A stretch of DNA of 64,000 nt from Maricurvus nonylphenolicus (GCF_042854845.1 NZ_AP031498.1:2976001-3040000), one strand, 5' to 3'; positions 8,267 to 17,240 are shown, counted from the first letter of the stretch. Notes: a model not told the origin generated them from the sequence alone. Program-made: numbers and translations.

Positions 8267-8374
8267 TTGACCAGATCGGCATCCACTGATGCCAAGGTCA
8301 AATTTACTGACGCGGCACTTCATCTGAAGCGCCATCTGTTTGAATAGTGTGTAAACATTAAAGTTTACGCACAC
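8267..8374 (+). promoter_or_regulatory. Structured leader upstream of hpf
   Basis: Two inverted repeats precede hpf. At 8267-8301 TTGACC and GGCAT are followed by ATGCC and GGTCAA, forming a nested hairpin. At 8347-8374 GTGTGTAAAC and GTTTACGCACAC flank a 6-nt loop and end one base before the GGAGGA ribosome binding site. Either a protein operator or an RNA structure controlling translation would fit; nothing in the sequence decides between them. Confidence 0.4.
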
Positions 8375-8388
8375 GGAGGACCCTTTAT

Positions 8389-8706
8389 ATGCGTACAGCC
8401 ACCAATGTCGTTTACCGCGATCTAGAAACCTCTCCAGCACTGAATAGCACTATCGAGAAAAAGCTGGAAAAACTGTCCCGCTATTCCCAATTCATTCAAA
8501 GCAGCAAAGTCACCTTGGACCGCCCTCACCAGCATCACAACAAGGGCAAAGTATTCCGAGCACAAATTGAATTGGACGTGAAAGGACGCCCTATTCTGGT
8601 AAGCAACGACAATGAGTCGATTCACCTGGCCGTTAAAGAAGCTTTTAACAGCGCTGAACGCAAGCTCAAAGAAACCAGCTCAATGATTCGTGGGAATCGA
8701 CATTAA
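8389..8706 (+). CDS. hpf: Ribosome hibernation-promoting factor, short HPF/RaiA family
   Basis: 105 aa, the short HPF form that lacks the long C-terminal dimerisation domain. Features are the N-terminal beta strand, the helix STIEKKLEKLSRYS, strand VTLDRPHQHHNKGKVFRAQIEL and helix LAVKEAFNSAERKLKE. The protein binds the 30S decoding region and, with RMF, converts ribosomes to dormant 100S dimers in stationary phase. A GGAGGA Shine-Dalgarno lies 8 bp upstream of the ATG. It is not next to rpoN, where hpf often sits, so it may be a second paralogue. rmf is at 20001 in the same window. Confidence 0.9.
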   Translation: MRTATNVVYRDLETSPALNSTIEKKLEKLSRYSQFIQSSKVTLDRPHQHHNKGKVFRAQIELDVKGRPILVSNDNESIHLAVKEAFNSAERKLKETSSMIRGNRH

Positions 8707-8732
8707 ACAAACAGTATCGAAATCTCCTCGTT

Positions 8733-8757
8733 AGGGCGGTTTAACCGCCCTTTCTTT
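8733..8757 (+). terminator. Rho-independent terminator of hpf
   Basis: AGGGCGG and CCGCCCT form a 7-bp stem around TTTAA, followed by TTTCTTTT. It lies 27 bp after the hpf stop codon. Confidence 0.85.
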
Positions 8758-8873
8758 TACTTGAACTTACAACCTTCAGTTATCTAACTGCTCCCCTTTT
8801 AGAAACAACCAATAGAAGTCGCCCCCCTCCTCCCACTGCTATACTCAGCAATAGCCCTGTGAGGAACGCTGTT

Positions 8874-9326
8874 ATGCCTTATAAATACATTCACCAGTAC
8901 TTATACGTAATCGCTCTCAGCATGTTAGCCATAGTTTCTCACGCACAAGAGACGCCCAAACTACAAACCACCATTATAGAAACTGACTGGCTGGAACCTA
9001 AAGCTGGCCACGAAGGTAAAAGCTTTGGCGCAAGAATTGAAAAAGTCGAAAAAGTAGACGAGAAAGATATCACCATCATCTCGGTAGCATTACCAGAGAA
9101 TATGAAAGAGGATGATATTGAAGAAGTTGTTGTCTTAGGTAAGCCCGATGACATTGATGCAGAGCCTGTACAACTACAGCAACCGCAAAAATTTGAACTT
9201 TATAATTCGCCGGAGAAAAACGGCATTATTGTCTATTTACCAAATACCCAGAATTTTGTGCTGCGTATCAATTACTACGAACAAAAACCGGATGTAGAAC
9301 CCGACCTTACCAGCGATCAAAACTGA
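8874..9326 (+). CDS. Small secreted protein, unknown function
   Basis: 150 aa from the ATG at 8874, chosen because GAGGA lies 8 bp upstream; an in-frame GTG at 8859 has no such site. A signal peptide (YLYVIALSMLAIVSHA, then QE) predicts periplasmic export. The mature part is acidic and probably beta-rich, with EKDITIISVALPENMKEDDIEEVVVLG and ENFVL-type strands, and has no cysteines or recognised domain. It is monocistronic: hpf upstream ends in a terminator and its own stop lies in a hairpin. Confidence 0.7.
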   Translation: MPYKYIHQYLYVIALSMLAIVSHAQETPKLQTTIIETDWLEPKAGHEGKSFGARIEKVEKVDEKDITIISVALPENMKEDDIEEVVVLGKPDDIDAEPVQLQQPQKFELYNSPEKNGIIVYLPNTQNFVLRINYYEQKPDVEPDLTSDQN

Positions 9327-9337
9327 TCACTGGTAAG
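9306..9337. terminator. Hairpin at the stop codon of the secreted protein gene
   Basis: CTTACCAG (9306-9313) pairs with CTGGTAAG (9330-9337), with an inner GATC/GATC pair. The TGA stop at 9324 lies inside. It separates two convergent genes; without a T-run its strength is uncertain. Confidence 0.5.
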
Positions 9338-9350
9338 CTTCTAACCCAAA

Positions 9351-10478
9351 TTAGAGAACTTTATCGAGTGCCTCTTCCAGGTTCTCAACCGTGCGATCAA
9401 TATTGCCCAGCTTATCCAAACCAAACAGGCCAATACGGAAGGTTTGGAAATCTTCAGGCTCATCACACTGCAACGGTACACCAGCAGCCACCTGCAAACC
9501 TTCTGCCAGGAATTTTTTACCGGTTTGAATATCTGCATCGCGTGTGTAGCTCACCACCACACCTGGCGCCTGGAAGCCGGCGGCAGCAACACTCTTAATG
9601 CCCTTTGATTCAAGCATCTGCCTAACTTTTTTCCCTAACTGGATCTGTTGGTCACGTACCTTGTCAAAACCCAATACCTGAGTTTCCTTCATGGTCTCAC
9701 AGAACTTTTTCAACGCATCCGTAGGCATGGTCGCATGATAGGCATGCCCGCCATTTTCGTAAGCCTGCATAATTTGCAGCCACTTTTTCAGATCACAGGC
9801 AAAACTGGTACTGGTCGTATCATCGATACGCGCAAGCGCCTCTTTCCCCATCATCACCAATGCACTACAGGGTGATGCACTCCAACCCTTTTGCGGCGCA
9901 CTGATCAGAATATCCACACCACAGGCTTGCATATCCACCCACAGCGCACCGGATGCAATGCAATCCAGCACAAACATACCACCTACACTGTGAACAGCAT
10001 CGGCAACCGCCTTGATATAATCATCCGGTAGCAGCATGCCAGAGGCTGTTTCCACGTGCGGGGCAAATACCATCTCCGGCTTTTCAGCTTTGATCGCAGC
10101 CACAACCTTGTCAATTGGAGCTGGTGCCAGCGCGGCCTGAGACCCCTCTTCAACCGCCTCAGCTTTCATCACGGTAATGTCAGAGCTAATACGCCCCATT
10201 TCCAGAATTTGGCTCCAACGGAAACTAAACCAGCCATTGCGAATCACCAAGCACTTCTTGTCAGTCGCAAACTGGCGCGCAACAGCTTCCATACCGTAAG
10301 TGCCACCACCCGGTACAACGGCAACAGCCTCGGCGTTGTAGACCTGCTTCAGCGTCGATGAAATATCATTCATCACCTGCTGGAAGGATTGCGACATATG
10401 GTTCAGTGAGCGGTCAGTAAAAACAACGGAATACTCCAGCAGTCCGCTGGGATCAATATCAGGAAGCAAGCCAGGCAT
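9351..10478 (-). CDS. Class V PLP-dependent aminotransferase (alanine-glyoxylate type)
   Basis: 375 aa, fold-type I class V enzyme. PGGGTYGMEAV (residues 56-66) is the cofactor phosphate loop, Asp172 in FVLDCIASG should pair with the pyridine nitrogen, and Lys197 in SAPQKGWS is the Schiff-base lysine. HVETASGMLLP matches the serine-pyruvate/alanine-glyoxylate branch. The exact amino donor cannot be fixed; alanine, serine, aspartate or aminoethylphosphonate are possible in relatives. No phosphonate genes are nearby. It is divergent from avtA across a 146-bp gap. Confidence 0.85.
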   Translation of the reverse strand: MPGLLPDIDPSGLLEYSVVFTDRSLNHMSQSFQQVMNDISSTLKQVYNAEAVAVVPGGGTYGMEAVARQFATDKKCLVIRNGWFSFRWSQILEMGRISSDITVMKAEAVEEGSQAALAPAPIDKVVAAIKAEKPEMVFAPHVETASGMLLPDDYIKAVADAVHSVGGMFVLDCIASGALWVDMQACGVDILISAPQKGWSASPCSALVMMGKEALARIDDTTSTSFACDLKKWLQIMQAYENGGHAYHATMPTDALKKFCETMKETQVLGFDKVRDQQIQLGKKVRQMLESKGIKSVAAAGFQAPGVVVSYTRDADIQTGKKFLAEGLQVAAGVPLQCDEPEDFQTFRIGLFGLDKLGNIDRTVENLEEALDKVL

Positions 10479-10624
10479 AGGAACTCCTTAAACGGTGATG
10501 GCCATTAATGGGCGCCATTATTCATGAAAGCAACACGATTAGCCAATAGTAGCTGATTAAACTTATAACCCCCTCGTCGATGGAGTACACTTCACCTATC
10601 AATAGAGAGTCTATCGAGGTTGTA

Positions 10625-11881
10625 GTGAAGTTATCGGAGTTTGGGGAAAAGTTTGCCGGCCAGTCCGGTATTGTCGAGTTAATGGACGACCTGGGTGCGG
10701 CTCTTAACGAAAACCCCGATATGATCTTTATGGGGGGTGGTAACCCTGCCCATCTTCCAGAGGTTGAATCCGTTTTTGAGCAACGCCTACAGGCCATTAT
10801 GGCCGACCCGCAACAACGCCATAGCCTACTGGGCATTTACCAATCGCCACAGGGCGAAAAATCGTTCCGTGAATCACTGGCGAGCTTTCTACGCAAGCAG
10901 TTCGACTGGGCAATCAGTGCCGAGAATATAGCCGTATCCAATGGCAGCCAATCGGCCTTTTTTGTGCTGTTCAACATGTTTGCCGGCACCATGACAGATG
11001 GCAGCCATCGCCATATTCATCTGCCTTTAGCCCCGGAGTATCTGGGCTACGCCGACAGCGGCCTTACCCAGGAGCTGTTTAGCGCCACCCGCCCGACCAT
11101 AGAGCTACTCGACAATAACCAGTTCAAATACCATGTGGACTTTGCCAACCTGAACTTAAGCGATGACGTTGGTGCAATGTGTGTCTCACGACCAACCAAC
11201 CCAACCGGCAATGTGCTAACCAATGATGAAATTGAACACCTGGACCAACTGGCACAAAAACACGATATCCCACTGATTATCGATGGCGCTTACGGATTAC
11301 CCTTCCCCAGTATTATCTTTAATGATGTAAAACCGCACTGGAACAGCAATACCATTTTGGCGCTAAGCCTGTCGAAACTTGGCCTTCCCGGTGCTCGTAC
11401 CGGCATTATCATTGCCCGTGAAAACATCATTCAGGCTTACACCAATGCCAATACCATTTTAAGCCTTGCCTGCGGCAATCTCGGCCCAGCAATAGCCAAA
11501 AGCCTGTTTGACGACGGCGAGATTGTCCGCCTTAGCCAAAATCATGTAGCACCGTTTTACCGTGAGCGCGCTCAACAAACCGTGCAATGGTTCAATCAGG
11601 CCCTGAAGGATGTCCCCTACCGTATCCACAAACCGGAAGGTGCTATCTTTTTGTGGTTGTGGTTTGAAGGGCTGCCAATTACCAGCCAGGAACTCTATGA
11701 GCGACTCAAACGCCGTGGCGTTTTAATTGTGCCTGGACACAACTTCTTTGTCGGCATTAATGATGACTGGGCCCACAAACACGAATGCATTCGTGTTTCC
11801 TACGCCCAGGATAGTGACACCGTTCAGCAAGGCGTTCAGATTATTGCCGAAGAAGTATGCAAAGCCTACAGCGAAGCGTAA
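10625..11881 (+). CDS. avtA: Valine-pyruvate aminotransferase AvtA
   Basis: 418 aa, almost exactly the length of E. coli AvtA (417). The GTG at 10625 is preferred over the upstream ATG at 10580: GAGG lies 5 bp before it, and the protein then begins KLSEFGEKFAGQSGI, the family's normal N-terminus. SRPTNPTGNV and the PLP lysine in SLSKLGLPGAR (about residue 251) are intact, as is HKPEGAIFLWLWF. The enzyme interconverts valine plus pyruvate with 2-ketoisovalerate plus alanine in the cytoplasm, feeding the alanine pool. It is convergent with hppD. Confidence 0.94.
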   Translation: MKLSEFGEKFAGQSGIVELMDDLGAALNENPDMIFMGGGNPAHLPEVESVFEQRLQAIMADPQQRHSLLGIYQSPQGEKSFRESLASFLRKQFDWAISAENIAVSNGSQSAFFVLFNMFAGTMTDGSHRHIHLPLAPEYLGYADSGLTQELFSATRPTIELLDNNQFKYHVDFANLNLSDDVGAMCVSRPTNPTGNVLTNDEIEHLDQLAQKHDIPLIIDGAYGLPFPSIIFNDVKPHWNSNTILALSLSKLGLPGARTGIIIARENIIQAYTNANTILSLACGNLGPAIAKSLFDDGEIVRLSQNHVAPFYRERAQQTVQWFNQALKDVPYRIHKPEGAIFLWLWFEGLPITSQELYERLKRRGVLIVPGHNFFVGINDDWAHKHECIRVSYAQDSDTVQQGVQIIAEEVCKAYSEA

Positions 11882-11889
11882 AAGATAAC

Positions 11890-11910
11890 ACCCAGGTCTA
11901 GGGCCTGGGT
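11890..11910. terminator. Shared hairpin covering the hppD stop codon
   Basis: ACCCAGG (11890-11896) and CCTGGGT (11904-11910) form a perfect 7-bp stem. The hppD stop (11898-11900) lies in the loop, 17 bp after the avtA stop, so one element may end both convergent transcripts. There is no T-run on either strand. Confidence 0.5.
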
Positions 11911-13055
11911 TGATTATCGCCAGAATGGGAAGCTTGGCTTGCGTCTATCACACCACGCGCCAACTGGTCGCGCTCGATAGATTCGAACAGGGCTTTAAAA
12001 TTTCCCTCGCCGAAACCTTCATCTTTTTTGCGCTGAATAAACTCAAAAAAAACGGGCCCAATCAGGGTTTCAGAAAAGATTTGCAACAGTAACCGCGGAT
12101 CTTTCTTGCCATCCTCTGTCTGCGTTGCACCATCAATTAAGATACCGCGTTTTTGCAACTCCTCAGTCGGCTCACCATGCTCCGGCAGGCGCTCTTCCAA
12201 CATCTCGTAATAGGTATCGGGTGGTGGCGTCATAAACGCCAAATCGTTAGCTTTCAACTTATCCCAAGTATCAATTAAGTCGTCACAGGAAAAAGCGATA
12301 TGCTGAATACCCTCACCGTTGTACTGCAATAAAAACTCTTCGATTTGCCCCCCCTGGGAAGCCTCTTCATTCAAAGGAATACGAATCCGCCCGTCAGGCG
12401 CAGTCATGGCTTTGGAGCGCAAACCGGTGTATTCACCTTTAATATCGAAATAGCGAATTTCCTTAAAGTTAAATAAGCGCTCATAGAAATCAGCCCAAAA
12501 CGCCATACGCCCACGATAAACATTGTGCGTCAGATGATCGATATGGGTTAGTCCGCAACCCTTGGGATGGCGATCAACCCCCTCAATAAAATTGAAATCA
12601 ATATCGTAGATAGATGATCCCTCTTCATACCGATCAATAAGGTACAAGGGGGCGCCGCCTATCCCTTTGATCGCCGGTAAACGCAACTCCATTGGCCCCA
12701 CTGGCACATCGAGAGGCTGCGCGCCCAACTCCAATGCCCGGTTATAGGCCTTGTGGGCATCCTTTACCCTAAAGGCCATACCGCAGGCTGAGGGGCCGTG
12801 CTCTTCCGCAAAATAGGCCGCCAGACTGTGCGGCTCACGATTAACGATAAAATTGATATCTCCCTGACGATAGAGATCAACATCCTTGGAGCGGTGATGC
12901 GCCACCAAGGAAAAACCCAGGGTTTCAAATAGACTGCCCAGCCTGCAGGGAGAATCCGCCATGGCGGGAACCGCAAACTCAACGAACTCAAAGCCATCAA
13001 GGCCCATGGGGTTGTCGAGACCGGCAATTGCCGTATCAGATAGTGCTTTAGCCAT
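11898..13055 (-). CDS. hppD: 4-hydroxyphenylpyruvate dioxygenase
   Basis: 385 aa, slightly longer than Pseudomonas HPPD. It contains two vicinal-oxygen-chelate domains. The Fe(II) ligands appear in the C-terminal one: His174 in IDHLTHNVYRG, His252 in GIQHIAFSCDD and Glu338 in VFFEFIQRK. It converts 4-hydroxyphenylpyruvate to homogentisate, the second step of tyrosine breakdown. No homogentisate dioxygenase or fumarylacetoacetase gene is in the window, so the rest of the pathway is elsewhere, or the product feeds pyomelanin or quinones. GAGGTG precedes the ATG. Two aminotransferase genes lie next to it, but neither is a typical tyrosine aminotransferase. Confidence 0.95.
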   Translation of the reverse strand: MAKALSDTAIAGLDNPMGLDGFEFVEFAVPAMADSPCRLGSLFETLGFSLVAHHRSKDVDLYRQGDINFIVNREPHSLAAYFAEEHGPSACGMAFRVKDAHKAYNRALELGAQPLDVPVGPMELRLPAIKGIGGAPLYLIDRYEEGSSIYDIDFNFIEGVDRHPKGCGLTHIDHLTHNVYRGRMAFWADFYERLFNFKEIRYFDIKGEYTGLRSKAMTAPDGRIRIPLNEEASQGGQIEEFLLQYNGEGIQHIAFSCDDLIDTWDKLKANDLAFMTPPPDTYYEMLEERLPEHGEPTEELQKRGILIDGATQTEDGKKDPRLLLQIFSETLIGPVFFEFIQRKKDEGFGEGNFKALFESIERDQLARGVIDASQASHSGDNQPRP

Positions 13056-13131
13056 GAAAACACCTCATAGAAATCACTTTCTATAAGTATAGTCAGCATG
13101 AAATCAGCGGATGAGACAGTAAAATGACAAT

Positions 13132-13167
13132 AAAAAAAGCCCGTAAGTCAAAGACTTACGGGCTTTT
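13132..13167 (-). terminator. Rho-independent terminator of the tRNA operon
   Basis: AAAAGCCCGTAAGTC (13135-13149) and GACTTACGGGCTTTT (13153-13167) form a 15-bp perfect stem with an AAA loop. Read on the minus strand it ends in TTTTTTT, immediately after the tRNA-His gene. Confidence 0.92.
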
Positions 13168-13170
13168 GTA

Positions 13171-13247
13171 TGGGGTGGATGATGGGACTTGAACCCACGA
13201 CGACCGGAATCACAATCCGGGGCTCTACCAACTGAGCTACACCCACC
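13171..13247 (-). tRNA. tRNA-His (GTG)
   Basis: 77 nt including an encoded CCA. The anticodon loop reads TTGTGAT, giving anticodon GTG. The acceptor stem pairs GGTGGGTG with the 3' end, including the extra G-1 opposite C73 that marks tRNA-His. It is the third gene of a Pro-Arg-His operon. Confidence 0.97.
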
Positions 13248-13273
13248 ATAGATCGTTTGCCGTTAGGCGGAAA

Positions 13274-13350
13274 TGGCACGCCCGGCAGGACTCGAACCTG
13301 CGACCATCCGCTTAGAAGGCGGATGCTCTATCCAGCTGAGCTACGGGCGC
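13274..13350 (-). tRNA. tRNA-Arg (TCT)
   Basis: 77 nt including CCA. The anticodon loop CTTCTAA gives anticodon TCT, and the 5' GCGCCCG pairs with CGGGCGT near the 3' end. It is the middle gene of the operon, the AGA-reading arginine isoacceptor. Confidence 0.97.
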
Positions 13351-13426
13351 TTTGCTTATCACCTTGTGAAAGGTAATTCTTTAGAGCCCTAGACTCTCAG
13401 CCTTCCTAGGCTCGAATTCGAAATAG

Positions 13427-13503
<77 letters not shown>

Positions 13504-13548
13504 ACTTGTTCTGAACCGCGTTTACCGCTGCGGCTTCAGTGGGTGCGC

Positions 13549-13577
13549 ATAATACCTATGCCCCCTACCCTCGTCAA
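13549..13577 (-). promoter_or_regulatory. Sigma-70 promoter of the tRNA operon with GC-rich discriminator
   Basis: On the minus strand TTGACG (13577-13572), a 17-bp spacer and TATTAT (13554-13549) form a near-consensus promoter. The next bases, GCGCACCC, are a GC-rich discriminator typical of stable-RNA promoters under ppGpp/DksA control. Confidence 0.85.
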
Positions 13578-13795
13578 CACATTCCTAAAAAAAACTTTTT
13601 TTAATGCCAGCAAGCACTTAGCGCACCATCCTGGATTAAAGATCAACCAACAGAAACCTCTGTTCGAAGCTCGATCTACTGCCCTTAATGGCACTCAAAG
13701 CCATATCTGCTTATTGGCTGAAACTGCCAGCTATGCGAAAATGCGCGCCTTAATTCTTACCTTCATTATAGTTAACCGAACCAGGGATAACCGAT

Positions 13796-14641
13796 ATGTC
13801 CGCACTGATTCTGGATGGCAAGGCGCTTGCCCAGAAAACCGAAGAAGAACTCTCTACCCGCGTAGCTGCGCTGAAAGAGAAAAGCGGTGGCCAGACCCCA
13901 ATCTTGGCCACAATCCTGGTTGGCGGCGATCCCGCATCGGCCACCTACGTGAAAATGAAAGGTAATGCCTGCACCCGCATCGGTATGGACTCCATGAAGG
14001 TAGAACTTCCAGAAGAAACCACTACTGAAGAGCTGCTGGCCAAGATCGAAGAGCTGAATGCCAACCCGAATGTGCACGGCATTCTGCTGCAACACCCTGT
14101 ACCTGCCCAGATCGACGAGCGCGCCTGTTTTGACGCCATCGCCCTGGAAAAGGACGTAGACGGCGTAACCTGCCTGGGCTTTGGCCGCATGAGCATGGGC
14201 GAAGAAGCCTACGGCTGCGCCACCCCTAAAGGCATTATGCGCCTGCTGGAAGCCTATGACATTGAGCTTGAAGGCAAGCACGCGGTTGTCGTTGGCCGCA
14301 GCCCTATTCTGGGTAAGCCAATGGCCCTGATGCTGCTGAATGCCAATGCTACCGTAACCATCTGCCACTCCCGCACTCAAAACCTGCCAGACATCATCAA
14401 GCAGGCTGACGTGATTGTTGGTGCCGTAGGTAAGCCTGAATTCATTAAAGCTGACTGGATCAAAGACGGTGCCGTTGTGGTTGATGCCGGCTACCACCCA
14501 GGCGGTGTAGGCGACATTGAGCTGGAGCCACTGAAAGAACGCGCCAGCGCCCTGACCCCGGTTCCAGGTGGTGTAGGCCCAATGACCATTAACACCCTGA
14601 TTTATCAGTCAGTTGATTCTGGCGAGAAGAAAATCGGTTAA
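13796..14641 (+). CDS. folD: Bifunctional methylenetetrahydrofolate dehydrogenase/cyclohydrolase
   Basis: 281 aa, normal FolD length. The catalytic lysine is Lys55 in YVKMKGNAC (the YxxxK motif). DGVTCLGFGRMSMG and the NADP-binding VVVGRSPILGKPMA are intact. It interconverts 5,10-methylene-, methenyl- and 10-formyl-tetrahydrofolate for purine and formyl-Met synthesis. It is divergent from the tRNA operon. The 290-bp upstream gap holds the tRNA promoter and presumably the folD promoter, which I could not place with confidence. The ATG follows an AGGGATAACC stretch. Confidence 0.96.
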   Translation: MSALILDGKALAQKTEEELSTRVAALKEKSGGQTPILATILVGGDPASATYVKMKGNACTRIGMDSMKVELPEETTTEELLAKIEELNANPNVHGILLQHPVPAQIDERACFDAIALEKDVDGVTCLGFGRMSMGEEAYGCATPKGIMRLLEAYDIELEGKHAVVVGRSPILGKPMALMLLNANATVTICHSRTQNLPDIIKQADVIVGAVGKPEFIKADWIKDGAVVVDAGYHPGGVGDIELEPLKERASALTPVPGGVGPMTINTLIYQSVDSGEKKIG

Positions 14642-14686
14642 TGCTACAGGTCTCCAGCACATCGCTGGAGACCAACTCCCTACCTT

Positions 14687-15445
14687 ATGTCAGACACCTT
14701 AACCGAAACCCTACCCATACTCTTTCAAGACGAACACCTCGTCGCCATCAATAAACCCACTGCCCTTCTGGTTCATCGCAGCGAAATTGATCGCCATGAA
14801 ACCCGCTTCGCCCTGCAACTGGTTCGCGATCAAATTGGCCAGCGTGTTTATCCGTTACACCGCCTCGATAAGCCCACCTCCGGCGTACTGCTATTTGCCT
14901 TATCACCAGAAATAGCCAAAGCCATGGGCGAACAATTTACAACTAACCAGATACGCAAACAGTATATTGCTGTGGTGAGAGGTTATGCCCCTGAAAACGG
15001 CATTATTGATCACGCGCTAAAAGAAGAGCTGGATAAATACACCGACAAAAAAGCACGCCTAAACAATCCACCCAAAGAGGCTGTCACCCACTTTCAAAGA
15101 CTCGCCACTGTTGAGCTGGATGTAGAAATCGAACGTTACCCCCAGAGCCGCTACTCATTGGTACAATGCCAACCGCAAACTGGGCGCAAACATCAAATAC
15201 GCCGACATATGAAACATATCAGCCACCCCATTATTGGCGATGCCAAACACGGTAAAGGCGTACATAACCGCTATTTCAAACAACATTTGGATGCAGGCCG
15301 TTTATTACTGCATGCCTCGCAACTGACATTCAACCATCCAGTCAACGGCGAAGGCATTACGCTTAACGCCCCCATCGATGATACACTGCGGCAATTGTTT
15401 CAACGCTTTAACTGGCTGCATTCATTACCAAAAGAATGGCAGTAG
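14687..15445 (+). CDS. truC: tRNA pseudouridine(65) synthase TruC
   Basis: 252 aa RluA-family enzyme. The catalytic aspartate lies in HRLDKPTSGVLLFA, and QTGRKHQIRRHMKHISHPIIGD is the second family block. The absence of an N-terminal S4 domain and the start PILFQDEHLVAINKP fit TruC, which modifies U65 of tRNA-Ile and tRNA-Asp. It is 45 bp after folD and 35 bp before rsuA on the same strand, probably one transcript of RNA-modification genes. Confidence 0.9.
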   Translation: MSDTLTETLPILFQDEHLVAINKPTALLVHRSEIDRHETRFALQLVRDQIGQRVYPLHRLDKPTSGVLLFALSPEIAKAMGEQFTTNQIRKQYIAVVRGYAPENGIIDHALKEELDKYTDKKARLNNPPKEAVTHFQRLATVELDVEIERYPQSRYSLVQCQPQTGRKHQIRRHMKHISHPIIGDAKHGKGVHNRYFKQHLDAGRLLLHASQLTFNHPVNGEGITLNAPIDDTLRQLFQRFNWLHSLPKEWQ

Positions 15446-15480
15446 CTCTTTTTTACAAGCTATCAGTTTAGACTTAACTT

Positions 15481-16173
15481 ATGCGTCTCGATAAATATAT
15501 TACCCAAGTAAGCGAGCTTTCCCGCTCCCAGGTTAAAAAAGCCCTCAAGGCTGAACTAATCACACTCAATGGCGAAATCGTCAAAGACCCCGCATTGCAT
15601 ATCAGCCCGGAAGATCTCGTCGAACTGGATGGTGAAGCCTTATCACAACCTGGGCCACGCTACTTTATGCTTAATAAACCCCAGGGTTATATTTGCGCTA
15701 CCAATGATGGCGAACACCCCACCGTGCTGGACTTACTTGACGAGATCAACAAAGACAAATTACAAATTGCCGGCCGCCTCGATATCGACACCACCGGATT
15801 GGTTTTAATTACCGATGACGGCCAGTGGAACCACAAAGTGACCTCCCCCCGTCACCACTGCCCCAAAACCTATTACGCCTGCCTTGCACACGACCTTGCT
15901 GAAAATGCAGAAGACAAACTGGCAGAAGGCCTAATGCTTGATGGTGAAACCAAACGCACCAAACCTGCGACACTGGAGCGACTCTTTACCAACGAGGTAA
16001 AACTCACCATTAGCGAAGGTAAATACCACCAGGTTAAACGCATGTTTGCTGCACTGGGTAATCGCGTGACAGAACTACATCGTGAAAGCGTAGGCGGCAT
16101 AGTGCTGGATGAAGATCTTGAGCCGAGCGAATACCGACCGTTAACCGACACCGAAATCAATAGCATCCAGTAA
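15481..16173 (+). CDS. rsuA: 16S rRNA pseudouridine(516) synthase RsuA
   Basis: 230 aa, matching E. coli RsuA (231). An N-terminal S4 RNA-binding domain (MRLDKYITQVSELSRSQVKK) is followed by the RsuA/RluB-type catalytic domain, with Asp in GRLDIDTTGLVLITDDG and KYHQVKRMFAALGN. It makes pseudouridine 516 in 16S rRNA during 30S assembly. The gene begins directly after truC and is followed 20 bp later by rsmC, so the three look co-transcribed. Confidence 0.92.
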   Translation: MRLDKYITQVSELSRSQVKKALKAELITLNGEIVKDPALHISPEDLVELDGEALSQPGPRYFMLNKPQGYICATNDGEHPTVLDLLDEINKDKLQIAGRLDIDTTGLVLITDDGQWNHKVTSPRHHCPKTYYACLAHDLAENAEDKLAEGLMLDGETKRTKPATLERLFTNEVKLTISEGKYHQVKRMFAALGNRVTELHRESVGGIVLDEDLEPSEYRPLTDTEINSIQ

Positions 16174-16193
16174 GGCCCAAAGAAGACAAGCCA

Positions 16194-17240
16194 ATGAGCG
16201 ACCAAGCATTTTCTCTGCTTCAACAACATCTCCTGCAACACGGTGATAAAGCACTGTGGATTGCCGACGAAAATGCGCTACAGATTGCTCAACAACTTTC
16301 TTGGGTGCGAGATGGTCTGACCGCAATTACCAACCGTATTGACGTGCAGACAGCGTTAGAAACCGCTGGCGTAGACTGTAAATATAACGACTGGCAAGGT
16401 GACAGCTTTGAGCCCAATAGCCTTGAACAGGTTTTCTACCGCGTCTCGAAAGAAAAACCTGTCGTACACCATCTGATTAATTCAGCCTTTACCTGGTTAA
16501 AACCTGGCGGCCAACTTATTCTATGTGGTCAAAAGAACGACGGCACCAAAAGCTATATCGATAAAGCAGGCAAGCTGTTTGGTGAAAAAGCCCGCCCCCA
16601 GAAAAATGGCCAGATCTACCACGCCAGCATTACAAAGCAGCTAGAAGCAAACAACGATGCTCACCTGGATTGCAGCCAATACCCAGAACTCCGCCCTATA
16701 GCTGAAATTCCGCCTTTAAACCTATGGAGCAAACCCGGCGTGTTCGGCTGGAATAAAATTGATCGTGGCAGCGAACTACTCGTTAATCATCTGCAAGATT
16801 GGTTACCTGAAAGCCGAAACGAACTCAGCATGCTCGACCTAGGTTGCGGCTACGGCTACATCACTCTGATGGCCAGCCAATTCAATCCTGCAAAATTGAT
16901 CGCAACTGATAACAATGCCACTGCCCTGCTCACCATTAGCGAAAACGCCAAACAGAACGATCTCGATATAGAAATTCACTCAGCTGATTGTGCTGACACG
17001 ATCAAAGAAAAGGTAGATATCGTGCTGTGTAACCCACCGTTCCATCAGGGCTTCAGTATAGATGGTGGGCTCACCGATAAATTTTTACGGCAAACCAGCA
17101 GACTGTTAAAACCTGCCGGCAAAGCCTTATTTGTTGTTAACCAGTTTATTCCACTGGAAAGAAAAGCTGCTGAATACTTCAACCACAGCCAATGCTTACT
17201 TGAACAAGATGGTTTCAAGCTCATAGAGCTAAGCAACTAA
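16194..17240 (+). CDS. rsmC: 16S rRNA (guanine1207-N2)-methyltransferase RsmC
   Basis: 348 aa, the usual two-domain RsmC/RlmG layout. A degenerate N-terminal methyltransferase-like half helps bind RNA. The active C-terminal half has SAM motif I LDLGCGYGYITL and catalytic motif IV NPPFHQG. The latter, with IDGGLTDKFL, supports RsmC over its paralogue RlmG. It methylates G1207 of 16S rRNA. It is the last gene of the folD-truC-rsuA-rsmC run; the 3' side is convergent with rlmKL. Confidence 0.9.
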   Translation: MSDQAFSLLQQHLLQHGDKALWIADENALQIAQQLSWVRDGLTAITNRIDVQTALETAGVDCKYNDWQGDSFEPNSLEQVFYRVSKEKPVVHHLINSAFTWLKPGGQLILCGQKNDGTKSYIDKAGKLFGEKARPQKNGQIYHASITKQLEANNDAHLDCSQYPELRPIAEIPPLNLWSKPGVFGWNKIDRGSELLVNHLQDWLPESRNELSMLDLGCGYGYITLMASQFNPAKLIATDNNATALLTISENAKQNDLDIEIHSADCADTIKEKVDIVLCNPPFHQGFSIDGGLTDKFLRQTSRLLKPAGKALFVVNQFIPLERKAAEYFNHSQCLLEQDGFKLIELSN

